From Campylobacter concisus (lineage in GTDB: Bacteria; Campylobacterota; Campylobacteria; Campylobacterales; Campylobacteraceae): 64,000 nt of DNA. A program made the translations under genes and the position numbers. Under the pieces are notes generated by a model, which worked only from the letters and a program-made list of their open reading frames with translations, was not told where the DNA came from and did no database searches. The stretch's first letter is position 1. The number at the start of each line of letters is the position of its first letter. Positions 25,874 to 34,843 of the stretch are shown in pieces. The stretch covers positions 248,001-312,000 of the forward strand of contig NZ_CP021642.1 in the NCBI RefSeq assembly GCF_003048375.1. Reading direction: 5' to 3'.

Positions 25874-26443
25874 TTGAAGAAATTTGCACTCATTTTTATC
25901 ATTTTGCTGTGGCAAAATTTGGCTTGGGGTGCAAATTTTGTTATCAATGATGATGGAATTTTAAGCCAAAAAGTGAGCCAAAAACTAAACGAGATCGGTA
26001 GTGAGCTTTATCAAAAAAGTGGCATAAATTTAGTAGTTGGCGTATATAAAGATGGCGAGCTAGACGCGCTTTTTAAAGAGCAAAATTTAAGCTCGCCTTT
26101 TGTATTTTTAGTGCTCATAAAAGATAAACAAAAGGTTGAAATTTTTAGCGATACAAACACTTCAAAGCTCTTTAACAAGGAGCAAATTCTAAGTGTAAAT
26201 CCAGAATCAGGCACCATTATCCCCATTTTGGTTTCAAAAAACGGCAAAGATGTATATAACGCCGCTATCTTAAACGGCTACGCTGATATCGCCGAGCAGA
26301 TCGCTGAGAGCTTAAATTTAAAGCTAGAAAGCGGCATCGGTAGCTCAAACAAGACGACCTTAAATTTCTTACGAATTTTCATCTACGGCTTGATAGCATT
26401 TTTCGTGCTCATCATCTTTTATAAAAAGGTAAAAAATGGCTAA
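25874..26443 (+). CDS. membrane-anchored periplasmic protein, TPM-like domain
   Basis: About 189 residues: signal peptide or anchor (LKKFALIFIILLWQNLAWG), a periplasmic alpha/beta domain resembling TPM/YgcG domains (NFVINDDGILSQ at the start, later GYADIAEQIAESLN), and a C-terminal helix (about 165-185) with basic tail. I prefer the TTG at 25874 because it begins directly at the signal peptide; an upstream TTG (25826) would overlap the preceding small ORF. Overlaps the next gene by 8 bp. Function unknown, context cbb3 oxidase. Confidence 0.7.
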   Translation: MKKFALIFIILLWQNLAWGANFVINDDGILSQKVSQKLNEIGSELYQKSGINLVVGVYKDGELDALFKEQNLSSPFVFLVLIKDKQKVEIFSDTNTSKLFNKEQILSVNPESGTIIPILVSKNGKDVYNAAILNGYADIAEQIAESLNLKLESGIGSSNKTTLNFLRIFIYGLIAFFVLIIFYKKVKNG

Positions 26444-26906
26444 AAAGAGCTTTTGGCCTTATGGCATCGTGCTTAGCATGGTTGCTATCATTTTAGCTTG
26501 CGCCGCAACCATCGTTGTTGCGATCAACAACCCAGTCGAGATGGATAGCGCTTATATGCAAAGTCATCAAAGCGTCGATGAAAACATCACATTTATAAAA
26601 GAGAGCGAGGCTAGGTTTGATGAGAAATTTGGCCTTAAATTTGAGCCAGATGTTAAAGGCTTGCAGGGCAAATTTAAATTTCTTCTAACGCCAAAAAATA
26701 GCGAAATTTCAAGCCTTAGCTATGAAATTTTACTAACCCGCCCACAAACAAACAAAGATAACAAAACATTAAGTGCCTCATGGCAAGAAAATGAGCTTGT
26801 AAGCGAGAGTGTTGGTCTAAAAGAGGGCAGGTGGCAGCTACTTTTAAGGCTAAGCGACAAGCAAGATACGAGATATTATAAATTTAATTTTAACGCTACA
26901 AAGTAA
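26436..26906 (+). CDS. FixH-like protein of the cbb3 cluster
   Basis: A 156-residue protein with one N-terminal helix (about 8-30) followed by a periplasmic beta-rich domain, in the position where FixH/CcoH-type cbb3 assembly factors occur. FWPYGIVLSMVAII at the start matches the usual FixH opening, and the closing GRWQLLLRLSDKQDTRYYKFNF resembles the YtkA/FixH fold. It is last in the cco block; similarity is moderate. Confidence 0.7.
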   Translation: MAKKSFWPYGIVLSMVAIILACAATIVVAINNPVEMDSAYMQSHQSVDENITFIKESEARFDEKFGLKFEPDVKGLQGKFKFLLTPKNSEISSLSYEILLTRPQTNKDNKTLSASWQENELVSESVGLKEGRWQLLLRLSDKQDTRYYKFNFNATK

Positions 26907-26992
26907 GTTAAATTTACGTCTAAAATCTCTTTTAGCCAAAACCAAATAAATTTACCTGAAAATTTTACTTTCTAGCCAGTCAAAACGCTTAC

Positions 26993-27226
26993 TCAAACCT
27001 CTTTAAAGCCAAAATTTAAGCCCAAACGCTTGCCAGTTGTAACATACTCTTTAAATTTATAGATTAGAGGCGAGTATTTTTTAGTATCTAGCTTTTCATC
27101 TTTTAACAAATTTTCATCCACAAAGATGCCAACTATCCTGCAAGTAACGATGCAAAATCACTCTTTTATCTCGCACTTTTCTACGATCGTTTCTATCTGT
27201 ATCTTGCACTCTTTTATGCGCACGCT
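26993..27226 (-). pseudogene. 3' remnant of a flavin reductase gene
   Basis: On the minus strand a decayed frame reads VRIKECKIQIETIVEKCEIKE, a TGA (27158-27160), then VGIFVDENLLKDEKLDTKKY and a C-terminus ending in LNFGFKEV. This resembles the C-terminal third of flavin reductase-like FMN proteins (VDEE-L-DGKLD...KEYVTTGEKLG). It has no start codon context, begins directly at the nhaA stop and has an internal stop. The matching 5' end lies at 28946-29014, on the far side of nhaA and proA'. Confidence 0.6.
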
Positions 27227-28387
27227 TTAGTTTTTGGCGCTAAATTTAAGCAATATAAACCCCGCGGCGCCTGAAACTACCGAACCTAGCAAGATAGCAA
27301 GCTTGTCGGTGTAGGCAAAGGCGTCCGTGTCGTTGTAGGCTAGGCCGTTAACGAAAAGGCTCATCGTAAATCCTACGCCGCAAAGCACGGCGATGCCGTA
27401 AAGCTGGATGAAATTTGACCCTTCTGGCAGCTTGGATAGCTTAAATTTGATCGCTAAAAAGCTAAAAGAAAATACCCCGACTTGCTTGCCGATGAAAAGC
27501 CCCAGCGCCGTGCCTAGCGCGACCGGAGACAAAATCTCGTCCAGTCCGACGCCTCGCAACGAGATGCCTGCGTTTACGAAGGCAAATATCGGCAGCACGC
27601 CAAACGCCACCCAGCCGTGCAGGTCGTGCTCGATACTTTTTAGCATAGATTTGCCAGGCTCGTCTTTAAAGCTAAGCGGTATGAAAAAGGCCGCCACGAC
27701 GCCCGCAAGCGTGGCGTGAACGCCTGATTTTAGCACTGCTACCCACATCACCGCGCCTACGATTAGATAGGCCGCCTTGCTCTTTACGCCGAGTCTGTTT
27801 AGTGCGAAAAGCGCGGCTAGACAAACGCTCGCGACCGCAAGCATTTGGGCGTTAAGCTCGCTCGTGTAAAATAGCGCGATAATCACGATCGCACAAAGGT
27901 CGTCGACGATCGCTAGCGTCATGAGGAAAATTTTTAAACTAGTCGGTACGCGAGGCCCGAGTAGGCTCAAAACCCCCAGAGCAAACGCGATATCCGTCGC
28001 CGTCGGTATCGCCCAGCCGCCAAGCGCGAAGGAGTCGTGTTTCGTAAAAAGATAGAAGATAACCGCAGGCACTATCAGGCCGCCTGCCGCGCCGATCGCT
28101 GGCAGCGCGATTTGCGACGGATTTTTTAGCTCGCCCTCCAGCACCTCGCGCTTTAGCTCGAGTCCGATGAGAAAGAAAAATACCGCCATCAACCCGTCGT
28201 TCACCCACAAGATCAGGGGTTTGCTTAGTCCGTATTCGCCGAAGCTTACGGTAAATTTGGTCTTTAAAAATTCGTTGTAAAAATCGCTCAAAAACGTGTT
28301 TTGACACAGTAGCGCCGCGATCGTAGCGACCATCAGCAAAATCCCGCCGCTGGCTTCGTGTTTTAAAAACTCTTTTATTCCGCCCAT
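27227..28387 (-). CDS. nhaA: Na+/H+ antiporter NhaA
   Basis: Inner-membrane sodium/proton antiporter of 386 aa (E. coli NhaA 388), about twelve helices. The family sequence DGLMAVFFFLIGLELKRE is near residue 65, TATDIAFALGVLSLLG near 130 and the transport aspartates in LAIVDDLCAIVIIALF near 163. It appears intact. Codons are clearly richer in G and C (gcc, gcg, cgc, gtc) than in neighbouring genes, and the gene lies within a disrupted flavin reductase gene, both signs of recent acquisition. A minus-strand TATAAT (28414-28419) serves as a likely promoter. Confidence 0.95.
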   Translation of the reverse strand: MGGIKEFLKHEASGGILLMVATIAALLCQNTFLSDFYNEFLKTKFTVSFGEYGLSKPLILWVNDGLMAVFFFLIGLELKREVLEGELKNPSQIALPAIGAAGGLIVPAVIFYLFTKHDSFALGGWAIPTATDIAFALGVLSLLGPRVPTSLKIFLMTLAIVDDLCAIVIIALFYTSELNAQMLAVASVCLAALFALNRLGVKSKAAYLIVGAVMWVAVLKSGVHATLAGVVAAFFIPLSFKDEPGKSMLKSIEHDLHGWVAFGVLPIFAFVNAGISLRGVGLDEILSPVALGTALGLFIGKQVGVFSFSFLAIKFKLSKLPEGSNFIQLYGIAVLCGVGFTMSLFVNGLAYNDTDAFAYTDKLAILLGSVVSGAAGFILLKFSAKN

Positions 28388-28512
28388 TTTGCTTCCTTTT
28401 CGTAATTTTGGCGATTATAGCGTATTTTTACGCTCGCATAAAATTCGGGCGAATTTGGCTATAATCAAGTCAAATTTAAAGGTAAATTTAGTAGACGCAT
28501 CTCTAAAATTTG

Positions 28513-28555
28513 CCGTGCCGCGCTTGCGGGAGCGGGACGCTTGCGCACGGTTTTT
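28513..28555 (+). terminator. GC-rich hairpin with T5 before proA'
   Basis: CCGTGC (28513-28518) pairs with GCACGG (28545-28550), followed by five T. The 26-nt interior is GC-rich and can pair further. It lies between the + strand TATAAT (28460-28465) and the proA' start, so it could act as a leader terminator. Confidence 0.35.
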
Positions 28556-28573
28556 ATAGATTAAGGAGCGAAA

Positions 28574-28943
28574 ATGAATGAAATTTTAGATATATGTAAG
28601 CGTGCAAAGGCTGTTTGCGGCGAGCTTTTGAGACTTGATAGCAGGGCTAAATTTGAAATTTTAAACGCCGTGGCGGACGAGCTGCTAGCGCAAAAATAGG
28701 CTATAAAAGTGGCAAACGCCAAAGACCTTGCAAACGGCGAGAAATCGGGCCTTAGCTTGGTGTTGCTTGATCGTTTGCGACTAACGGATGCCCGCATCGA
28801 GGCTATGGCGAAGGGCGTGCGCGAGGTGGCGGGCTTTGCCGAGGTCGTAGGCGAAAATTTAGGCGGCTGGAGCCATCTAAACGGCATGCAAATCAGCCGC
28901 ATTCGCGTGCCGCTGGGGGTGCTCGGTATCATCTCGCCCTTTT
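28574..28943 (+). pseudogene. proA: glutamate-5-semialdehyde dehydrogenase proA, 5' fragment
   Basis: Begins with ATG after AAGGAG and reads as the N-terminus of ProA (gamma-glutamyl phosphate reductase, proline synthesis), with LLDRLRLTDARIEAMAKGVR and ISRIRVPLGVLGII in good agreement with the family. An in-frame TAG at 28697-28699 (codon 42, probably from CAG) interrupts it, and homology stops at about 28943, before the catalytic Cys domain. About 125 of some 410 codons remain, so it is non-functional. Base composition matches the neighbouring nhaA rather than the surroundings. Confidence 0.88.
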
Positions 28944-28945
28944 TG

Positions 28946-29014
28946 ATCTTTTGTGGTGGCAAGCAAAATTGGAAAGCCGTAGTAAAAGCCAGATCTGTTT
29001 AACTCTTTATGCAT
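28946..29014 (-). pseudogene. 5' remnant of the same flavin reductase gene
   Basis: On the minus strand an AAGGAG site five bases before an ATG (29012-29014) begins a frame whose NRSGFYYGFPILLATTKDQK resembles the N-terminus of flavin reductase-like proteins. After about 22 codons it runs into the end of the proA fragment. Orientation and family agree with the 3' remnant at 26993-27226, so the two are read as one gene whose middle was replaced. Confidence 0.6.
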
Positions 29015-29164
29015 TTTTGCTCCTTTTTGAAATTGTATCCCCTAGCACTTTAAGGCTTAAATTTTTAATGAATTTAGAAAAATTTTCAAAGCTTAGCTTA
29101 AGTGAGAAAAAGCGCTCTTTTATCAGCTTTTGGCTATCATTTTTTAAAAATTTAAGAGAGAAAA

Positions 29165-31510
29165 ATGCGCAATCTAAATCAACTTTTCGTCTTTACAAAC
29201 TCGCGTAAGATCAGGGAATTTAACGCTGGTTTTAGTGACGAGCTAATCCCAAAAAGTCTAAGCATCGCAGAGTTTTATAAAAAGGCCGTTTTTGTAAATG
29301 GCCGCTTTGAGTGCGATAGCACCTACGCTTTGGTGCTTATGAACAGAGCCTGTGCCAGCGTCAAAGAGGCAAACTCGGTGCTTAAAATCCCAACTGAGTT
29401 TTTTGAGTTTTTGAAAAACAACGACTATCTTTTTTCGTTTTTTAAAGAGCTAGCCATTAGCAAAAAGAGCATTGCTGAGATCAAATTTAACGACATTTAC
29501 GCTGATTTTGAGGAGCATTTAAGCATACTTGAAGCGGTTTTAAAAGAGTATGAGAGCTTGCTTGATAAAGAGGATCTTTATGATGATATAACCCTGCCAA
29601 AAATTTACTCGATAAATGAAGCTTACATAAAAAGTTTTAGTGAAATTTCACTGCACATTGATGGCATTTTAAGCGAGTTTGAGTGGGAAATTTTAGAGAA
29701 AATTTCAAAACTAACAACGCTAAAAATTATCTTTCAAACTAGCGTTTTTAATAAAAAACTAATAGATAAGATAAGGCAAATTTCAGCCATTAGTGATTTT
29801 GAAAACTATAAAAAATATGAGCTAAATTTAAACACAAACGAGCTAACTTGCTTAGAAAATATCACAAAATTTGAGCCAGTTTTAGTGAGAAATTTCGCCA
29901 CAAGAAGCTTGCAGTGCGCATACGTCATGGCAAAGGTGAGCGAGTTTGTGCGTGAGGGCATAAAGCCTGAAAATATCGCTGTCATATTGCCAGATGAGGG
30001 CTTTAGCGAGATTTTAAGGCTTCATGATAGCGCTAAAATTTTCAACTACGCCATGGGCGAGAGCTTTAAGAATACAAAATTTTATGAGGCGCTTTACTAC
30101 ATCACAAGAGCGATCAACGAAGAGGCAAGCCCAGTTTTTGATCAAAGTAAGTGCGAGAGCTACGAGGAGCTTGGATTTATTTTAAGCGAATTTGGCGTTA
30201 GCGAGCAGCTTTTTGAGAAATTTAAGGCTGGCTACTTTGAGGCGTGTGAATTTGGCAAATTTAAAGAGCTAATAGATGAGCTTTTGGTGCTTGAAAATGA
30301 GCCAAGATGCGAAGAGAAGCTCGCACTTGAGCTATTTAGGATGGAGAATTTATGCAGGTATTTTAGCTTTAGCCTAAAGCAGCTAAGTGAAATTTTCTTG
30401 TTAAATATCGCGCGCCTAAGCATTGACGACGTGGGTGGTGGAAAGATCAGCGTCATGGGCATGCTAGAGAGCCGTGGGATGAAATTTGATGGCGTTATTA
30501 TAGTTGATTTTAACGATAGTTTTATCCCAGCTAGAAGCGCAAATGAGATGTTTTTAAACTCAAAAGTGAGGCAAAAAGCTGGACTTATAAGCTATGTGGA
30601 GCGTGAGAATTTGCAGAGATTTTACTACGAAAGCCTCATAAATAACGCCAAAAAAGTGGCGATCTCATGCACTGTAAATGAAGAAAATATTGAGTCGAGA
30701 TTTCTTAAAAATTTCAAAACAATAAAGGATGAGAAATTTAGCGATGAGGCCTATTTAAAGCTATTTTTAAAAGGAGAGGCGAGCTTAAATTTAAGCGATG
30801 ATGAGATCATTTTAAGGCATGATTTTTTCACAAAACCGCTCTCGTTTTCAACGCTAAATTTATATATAACTTGCCCAAGAAAATACTACTACACAAAGAT
30901 AGCTCACATAGATGCGCCAAAAGCTATAGCTGGTGAGCTTGGCACAAAGCAAGGAAATAGCGTTCATAGCGCACTTTTTGAATACTATACGAGTGAGTTT
31001 TATAAGCAAAATAACACCTTTGATCTAGCCATTTTTAAAGAGATGCTAGCAAGGCAAAATCTTACGCCACTTGAGTTTGAAATTTGGACGCATAAATTTA
31101 AAGAGTATGAAATTTATGAAAACGAGCGTTTAAGGGCTGGTTTTAGGGTGCTTGAGTGCGAAAAAGAGGTGCAAAGCGAGTTTTGTGGCGTGCAGATAAA
31201 GGGATTTATCGATAGGATCGACGTTGGCGCAAACGGCGACATGCTTATACTTGATTATAAAACGGGCGAGGCAAATGTAAATTCGCTCCAGCTTGCCTTT
31301 TATGAAGCACTTTACGGCGGAGAGGTGCGAAGTGCTTACTATGCCCTAAAAAACGAGCCTGAGCTACTCTCATCTAAAAAAAGCGTGAGCGATCTGGAGG
31401 CTGAGATAGAGAAGCTAAAAGAGATAAATGGTAGCGAGATAAATTTTGAAAGAAAGAGCGGTGCTTGCAAATTTTGCGACTATGCGCTGCTTTGCAGGAG
31501 AGAGTTATGA
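29165..31510 (+). CDS. addB: AddB-like PD-(D/E)XK exonuclease subunit
   Basis: Subunit of the AddAB helicase-nuclease that processes double-strand breaks for recombination. 781 aa. The C-terminus has the PD-(D/E)XK core (GFIDRID ... LILDYKTGEAN, about residues 680-700) and a cysteine set made of TCPRKYYYT (about 570) plus CKFCDYALLC at the end, the iron-sulfur staple typical of AddB nucleases. The N-terminal two thirds are divergent helicase-like sequence. The start ATG has only a weak AGAGAG site. Its stop overlaps the addA start (ATGA). No complete gene lies in 29015-29164. Confidence 0.88.
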   Translation: MRNLNQLFVFTNSRKIREFNAGFSDELIPKSLSIAEFYKKAVFVNGRFECDSTYALVLMNRACASVKEANSVLKIPTEFFEFLKNNDYLFSFFKELAISKKSIAEIKFNDIYADFEEHLSILEAVLKEYESLLDKEDLYDDITLPKIYSINEAYIKSFSEISLHIDGILSEFEWEILEKISKLTTLKIIFQTSVFNKKLIDKIRQISAISDFENYKKYELNLNTNELTCLENITKFEPVLVRNFATRSLQCAYVMAKVSEFVREGIKPENIAVILPDEGFSEILRLHDSAKIFNYAMGESFKNTKFYEALYYITRAINEEASPVFDQSKCESYEELGFILSEFGVSEQLFEKFKAGYFEACEFGKFKELIDELLVLENEPRCEEKLALELFRMENLCRYFSFSLKQLSEIFLLNIARLSIDDVGGGKISVMGMLESRGMKFDGVIIVDFNDSFIPARSANEMFLNSKVRQKAGLISYVERENLQRFYYESLINNAKKVAISCTVNEENIESRFLKNFKTIKDEKFSDEAYLKLFLKGEASLNLSDDEIILRHDFFTKPLSFSTLNLYITCPRKYYYTKIAHIDAPKAIAGELGTKQGNSVHSALFEYYTSEFYKQNNTFDLAIFKEMLARQNLTPLEFEIWTHKFKEYEIYENERLRAGFRVLECEKEVQSEFCGVQIKGFIDRIDVGANGDMLILDYKTGEANVNSLQLAFYEALYGGEVRSAYYALKNEPELLSSKKSVSDLEAEIEKLKEINGSEINFERKSGACKFCDYALLCRREL

Positions 31511-34332
31511 AGGATTATTTAGCGTTAAAAGCTAGTGCAGGAAGCGGCAAGACCTTTGCTCTAAGCGTTCGCTACATCGCTTTGGTGCTGCGCGGCGAAA
31601 ATATAAACGAGATAATCGCTCTAACTTTCACCAAAAAAGCGGCCAACGAGATGAAAGAGAGGATAATCTCCACTTTTTTAAATTTACATACAAAAGAGAA
31701 AAAGGGCGAGCTTGACAAGGTCTGCAAGGAGCTTGGACTAAGCCAAGATGAGGCGATAAAAAGGCGAGATGAGCGCCTTGGCGTCTTTTTGCAAAGTGAG
31801 CTAAAAATTTATACATTTGATGCGTTTTTCTCTGGGATTTTGAAGAAATTTAGCCAAAATTTAGGCATTAGCCCTGATTACAGCGTGCAAGATAGCTTGC
31901 AAGATCTGGCGTGGAAAAAATTTGTAAAAGAGGCGAGCAAGGATAAAAAACTTCTTAGCGAGCTAGCCTTAATGATGATCATTTCAAGTCAAAAAGAGGC
32001 TAGCTTTTCGCAGACTTTGGCGAAATTTTATGAGAGCTTTGGCGGCGAGCTAAAAGATAGTGGCGCAAGCTATCCAGATGATAGCAAGGTAAGGGCGGCG
32101 CAAAAGGCGATAAATGAGCATATAGCCTTGCAAAATGGCGCTAGCGATGTAGCTAAAAAGACATTTAGCGAGCAGAATTTATTTGAGCTATTTAAGAGTA
32201 AGGTTTTTGCTAGAGAAAGCCTAGACTACCGCTCTTTTAGCAAAATTTACACAAGTGAGCTTGATAGGCTCTTTTTTGAGCTAAAAGAGGCAGCAAAAAA
32301 CTACATTTTAGAGGTCGAAAAGTATAGGCTAAGTGGCTTTAGCAAGCTATTAAAGCTTTATAAGACGTCAAATTTAGAGCTAAACAAGGAGATAAATGCG
32401 TTAAGCTTTGCTGATATAAACAAGCTGGTTTTTAAGCTTTTGGTGCAAAGCTTAGACAAAGAGGCGCTTTATTTTAGGCTTGATGGCAGGATAAATCACC
32501 TCTTAGTCGATGAGTTTCAAGATACAAACGTGATCCAGTATGAGATCATCTTACCGCTCATCGCTGAAATCGTCTCTGGATACGGACAAAACGGCCTTGG
32601 AAGCTTCTTTTACGTGGGTGATACGAAGCAGAGTATCTATAAATTTAGGGGTGGCAAAAAGGAGCTTTTTGACAAGCTTGGAGATGATTTTAGTCAGATA
32701 GATATAGAAAATTTACCAAGCAACTACCGCAGTTTAAAGGCTCTGGTGAAATTTAATAACGCCGTTTTTGAAGAAATTTATCATAGATATGGGCTTAGTT
32801 TTGAGCCACAAGAGCCAGCTAAAAAAGATGAGACGCTAAGCTATGAGGTAAGTGGCGAGTGTGCGTATTTTGAAGTAGAAAAAGATGACTACGGCTACTT
32901 GCGTGTGCTAAGCGATGAAGATATCGCAGGTGCGGTCGTTTCGCAAGCAAGTGAGCTTTTAAAAGCTGGCGTAAATGCAAGCGATATAACTGTGCTTTGC
33001 TGGAAAAATAGCGACATTAGCCTCATCTCAGAAGTGCTTAGTAGTGCAGGGATAAAAAGCGTCAATGAAGGCACTTTGGAGCTAAAAAGAACGCCGCTTG
33101 TCGCTGCTATCATCGAGTATGCGAAATTTTGCCTATTTAAAGAAGAAATTTATGAAAAAAATGTAAAAGCGCTAGTAAATGCAAATGTCAAAAAACTAAG
33201 CATAAAGCCAGAAGTGAGTGCTACAAATAGCCTATTTTACCTAGCTAAAAATTTAGGCATAAGCATGGCTGATGTTGATATTTTAAGGCTTTTTGAGCTA
33301 AGCGCGGGGTATAAAAATTTAAGTGATTTTATATTTAACCTTGAAAACTTTAGCTCTAAAATCAGCCCAAAAAGTAGCGACGGCGTGAGAGTGATGACCG
33401 TGCATAAGTCAAAGGGGCTTGAGTTCGCTCACGTCATAGTTTGCGACATGATGGGCAAGGGCAGGGGAGATGACTCAAATTTCATAACCGAATACAGCGA
33501 AAAGGGCGAGTGGATCGTAAAGAGTAAAATTTCAGGTAGAGAAAATTTTGATAGCGACTATGCAAGCGTTTTGGAGCAGATGAAGGAGCTTGAAAAGCAA
33601 GAAAATATCAATAAAATTTACGTCGCTTTCACAAGGGCAACAAAGTCGCTCATCATCATCAAACAAGCCGTCCCAAGCGGAAATAGCCCAAGCTTTTTCT
33701 CGTTTTACACAAGAAGCGACAAGAGTGAAGCAAACGACTATCTTGATCTAAAAGAGTTTAGCTTTGGCAAAATTTTGCCTAGCAAGAGCGAGCAAAAAGA
33801 GACGAAAAAAGATGAGAAATTGCCTGAAATTTTAAGGATAGAGAGGCAAGAGGTAGAGGCGAAAGAGCAAAAGACGAGTGGTAAAAATTTAAGTGCGATA
33901 TATTTTGGTCTGGCGTTTCACTATCTGCTTGAGATGAGCGAGAAATTTGATGAAATTTCACTAGAAAAAGCTAAAAATTTGATGCTAAATAAATTTCATA
34001 AATTTTTGCCGCTTGAAGTCCTTGAAGATGCCTATAAAAGGGCAAAAATGCTTATAAATGAGCCAAAATTTATAGAGTGCATAAAGGGTAAAGAAATTTA
34101 CAAAGAGCAGCCATTTAAAGTGAAAAATGAGCTAAAACAGATGGATCTTTTTTGCTTTAATGAGCGTGAAATTTGCGTGATTGATTATAAAACGACAGAC
34201 AAAAATATAGAAGAGAACAAAAAGCAGGTAAAAGAGTATAAAGATGCGCTCGCTAAATTTTATGAAAAACATAGTATAATCGCCGTCATTTTTTATGCAC
34301 TTGAAGGCAAAATTTCATATATTGAAGTTTAA
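31507..34332 (+). CDS. addA: AddA-like UvrD/RecB helicase-nuclease
   Basis: ATP-dependent helicase and nuclease subunit of AddAB, 941 aa. The Walker A motif KASAGSGKTFAL lies at residues 7-18, LTFTKKAANEMKER follows as motif Ia, LVDEFQDTN is motif II, GDTKQSIYKFRG motif III, MTVHKSKGLEF motif V and VAFTRATKSL motif VI; the C-terminal nuclease has IDYKTTDKN. The true start is ATG 31507 overlapping the addB stop; an earlier in-frame ATG at 31465 lies inside addB. Confidence 0.93.
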   Translation: MKDYLALKASAGSGKTFALSVRYIALVLRGENINEIIALTFTKKAANEMKERIISTFLNLHTKEKKGELDKVCKELGLSQDEAIKRRDERLGVFLQSELKIYTFDAFFSGILKKFSQNLGISPDYSVQDSLQDLAWKKFVKEASKDKKLLSELALMMIISSQKEASFSQTLAKFYESFGGELKDSGASYPDDSKVRAAQKAINEHIALQNGASDVAKKTFSEQNLFELFKSKVFARESLDYRSFSKIYTSELDRLFFELKEAAKNYILEVEKYRLSGFSKLLKLYKTSNLELNKEINALSFADINKLVFKLLVQSLDKEALYFRLDGRINHLLVDEFQDTNVIQYEIILPLIAEIVSGYGQNGLGSFFYVGDTKQSIYKFRGGKKELFDKLGDDFSQIDIENLPSNYRSLKALVKFNNAVFEEIYHRYGLSFEPQEPAKKDETLSYEVSGECAYFEVEKDDYGYLRVLSDEDIAGAVVSQASELLKAGVNASDITVLCWKNSDISLISEVLSSAGIKSVNEGTLELKRTPLVAAIIEYAKFCLFKEEIYEKNVKALVNANVKKLSIKPEVSATNSLFYLAKNLGISMADVDILRLFELSAGYKNLSDFIFNLENFSSKISPKSSDGVRVMTVHKSKGLEFAHVIVCDMMGKGRGDDSNFITEYSEKGEWIVKSKISGRENFDSDYASVLEQMKELEKQENINKIYVAFTRATKSLIIIKQAVPSGNSPSFFSFYTRSDKSEANDYLDLKEFSFGKILPSKSEQKETKKDEKLPEILRIERQEVEAKEQKTSGKNLSAIYFGLAFHYLLEMSEKFDEISLEKAKNLMLNKFHKFLPLEVLEDAYKRAKMLINEPKFIECIKGKEIYKEQPFKVKNELKQMDLFCFNEREICVIDYKTTDKNIEENKKQVKEYKDALAKFYEKHSIIAVIFYALEGKISYIEV

Positions 34333-34371
34333 ATGCTACTTAATTTAAGATTTGTCAAAGCATTGTTTAAA

Positions 34372-34377
34372 TACAAT
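34372..34377 (+). promoter_or_regulatory. candidate -10 element for rplM-rpsI
   Basis: TACAAT lies 36 bp before the rplM ATG; TTGTCA (34352-34357) is upstream at a short 14-bp spacing. Confidence 0.4.
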
Positions 34378-34412
34378 CACAACTCAAAAATTAACTTGGC
34401 AAAGGTAAGAAA

Positions 34413-34841
34413 ATGACAAAAATAACAAAGCCAAACGAAGTTAAGCGAGACTGGATCGTAGTTGATGCAGCTGGTAAGCGCTTTGGTAGATTGCTAACAG
34501 AGGTAGCAACTATACTTCGTGGCAAAAACAAACCATGCTTCACGCCAAACGTAGATTGTGGCGACTATGTTATCATCATAAATGCTTCTAAAGTAGAATT
34601 TACTGGTAATAACAAAGCTGAAGATAAACTTTATCACAGACACTCAGGATATTTTGGCAGCGTAAAGAGCGAGAAATTTGGCGATTTGATAGCAAATAAG
34701 CCAGAAAAACTATTTAAATTAGCTGTTCGTGGTATGCTTCCAAAGACAAAACTTGGAAGAGAGATGATAAAAAAACTAAAAGTTTATGCTGGCAGTGAGC
34801 ATCCTCATACGGCACAAATAGCTAAAAAAGAAGGAAAATAA
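34413..34841 (+). CDS. rplM: 50S ribosomal protein L13
   Basis: Large-subunit ribosomal protein, 142 aa. [29 protein letters not shown] at the start and [32 protein letters not shown] near the end are textbook L13. Starts after an AAGG site; followed 2 bp later by rpsI, the usual L13-S9 pair. Confidence 0.99.
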   Translation: MTKITKPNEVKRDWIVVDAAGKRFGRLLTEVATILRGKNKPCFTPNVDCGDYVIIINASKVEFTGNNKAEDKLYHRHSGYFGSVKSEKFGDLIANKPEKLFKLAVRGMLPKTKLGREMIKKLKVYAGSEHPHTAQIAKKEGK

Positions 34842-34843
34842 TT

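Noticed and set aside
27158-27160. Possible selenocysteine at the in-frame TGA of the flavin reductase remnant
   Set aside because: No SECIS-like hairpin was recognised after it and the gene lacks its central part, so a nonsense change is the simpler reading.
28574-29002. Complete proA or a fusion from the 97-codon frame at 28709
   Set aside because: The frame is only the internal piece of the truncated gene after the TAG and leaves ProA homology at 28943.
29068-29208. 46-codon frame before addB
   Set aside because: Overlaps addB in another frame, has no suitable ribosome site and no similarity I recognise.
31465-31506. Earlier in-frame start for addA
   Set aside because: It lies inside addB; ATG at 31507 gives the normal Walker A position and an ATGA overlap.
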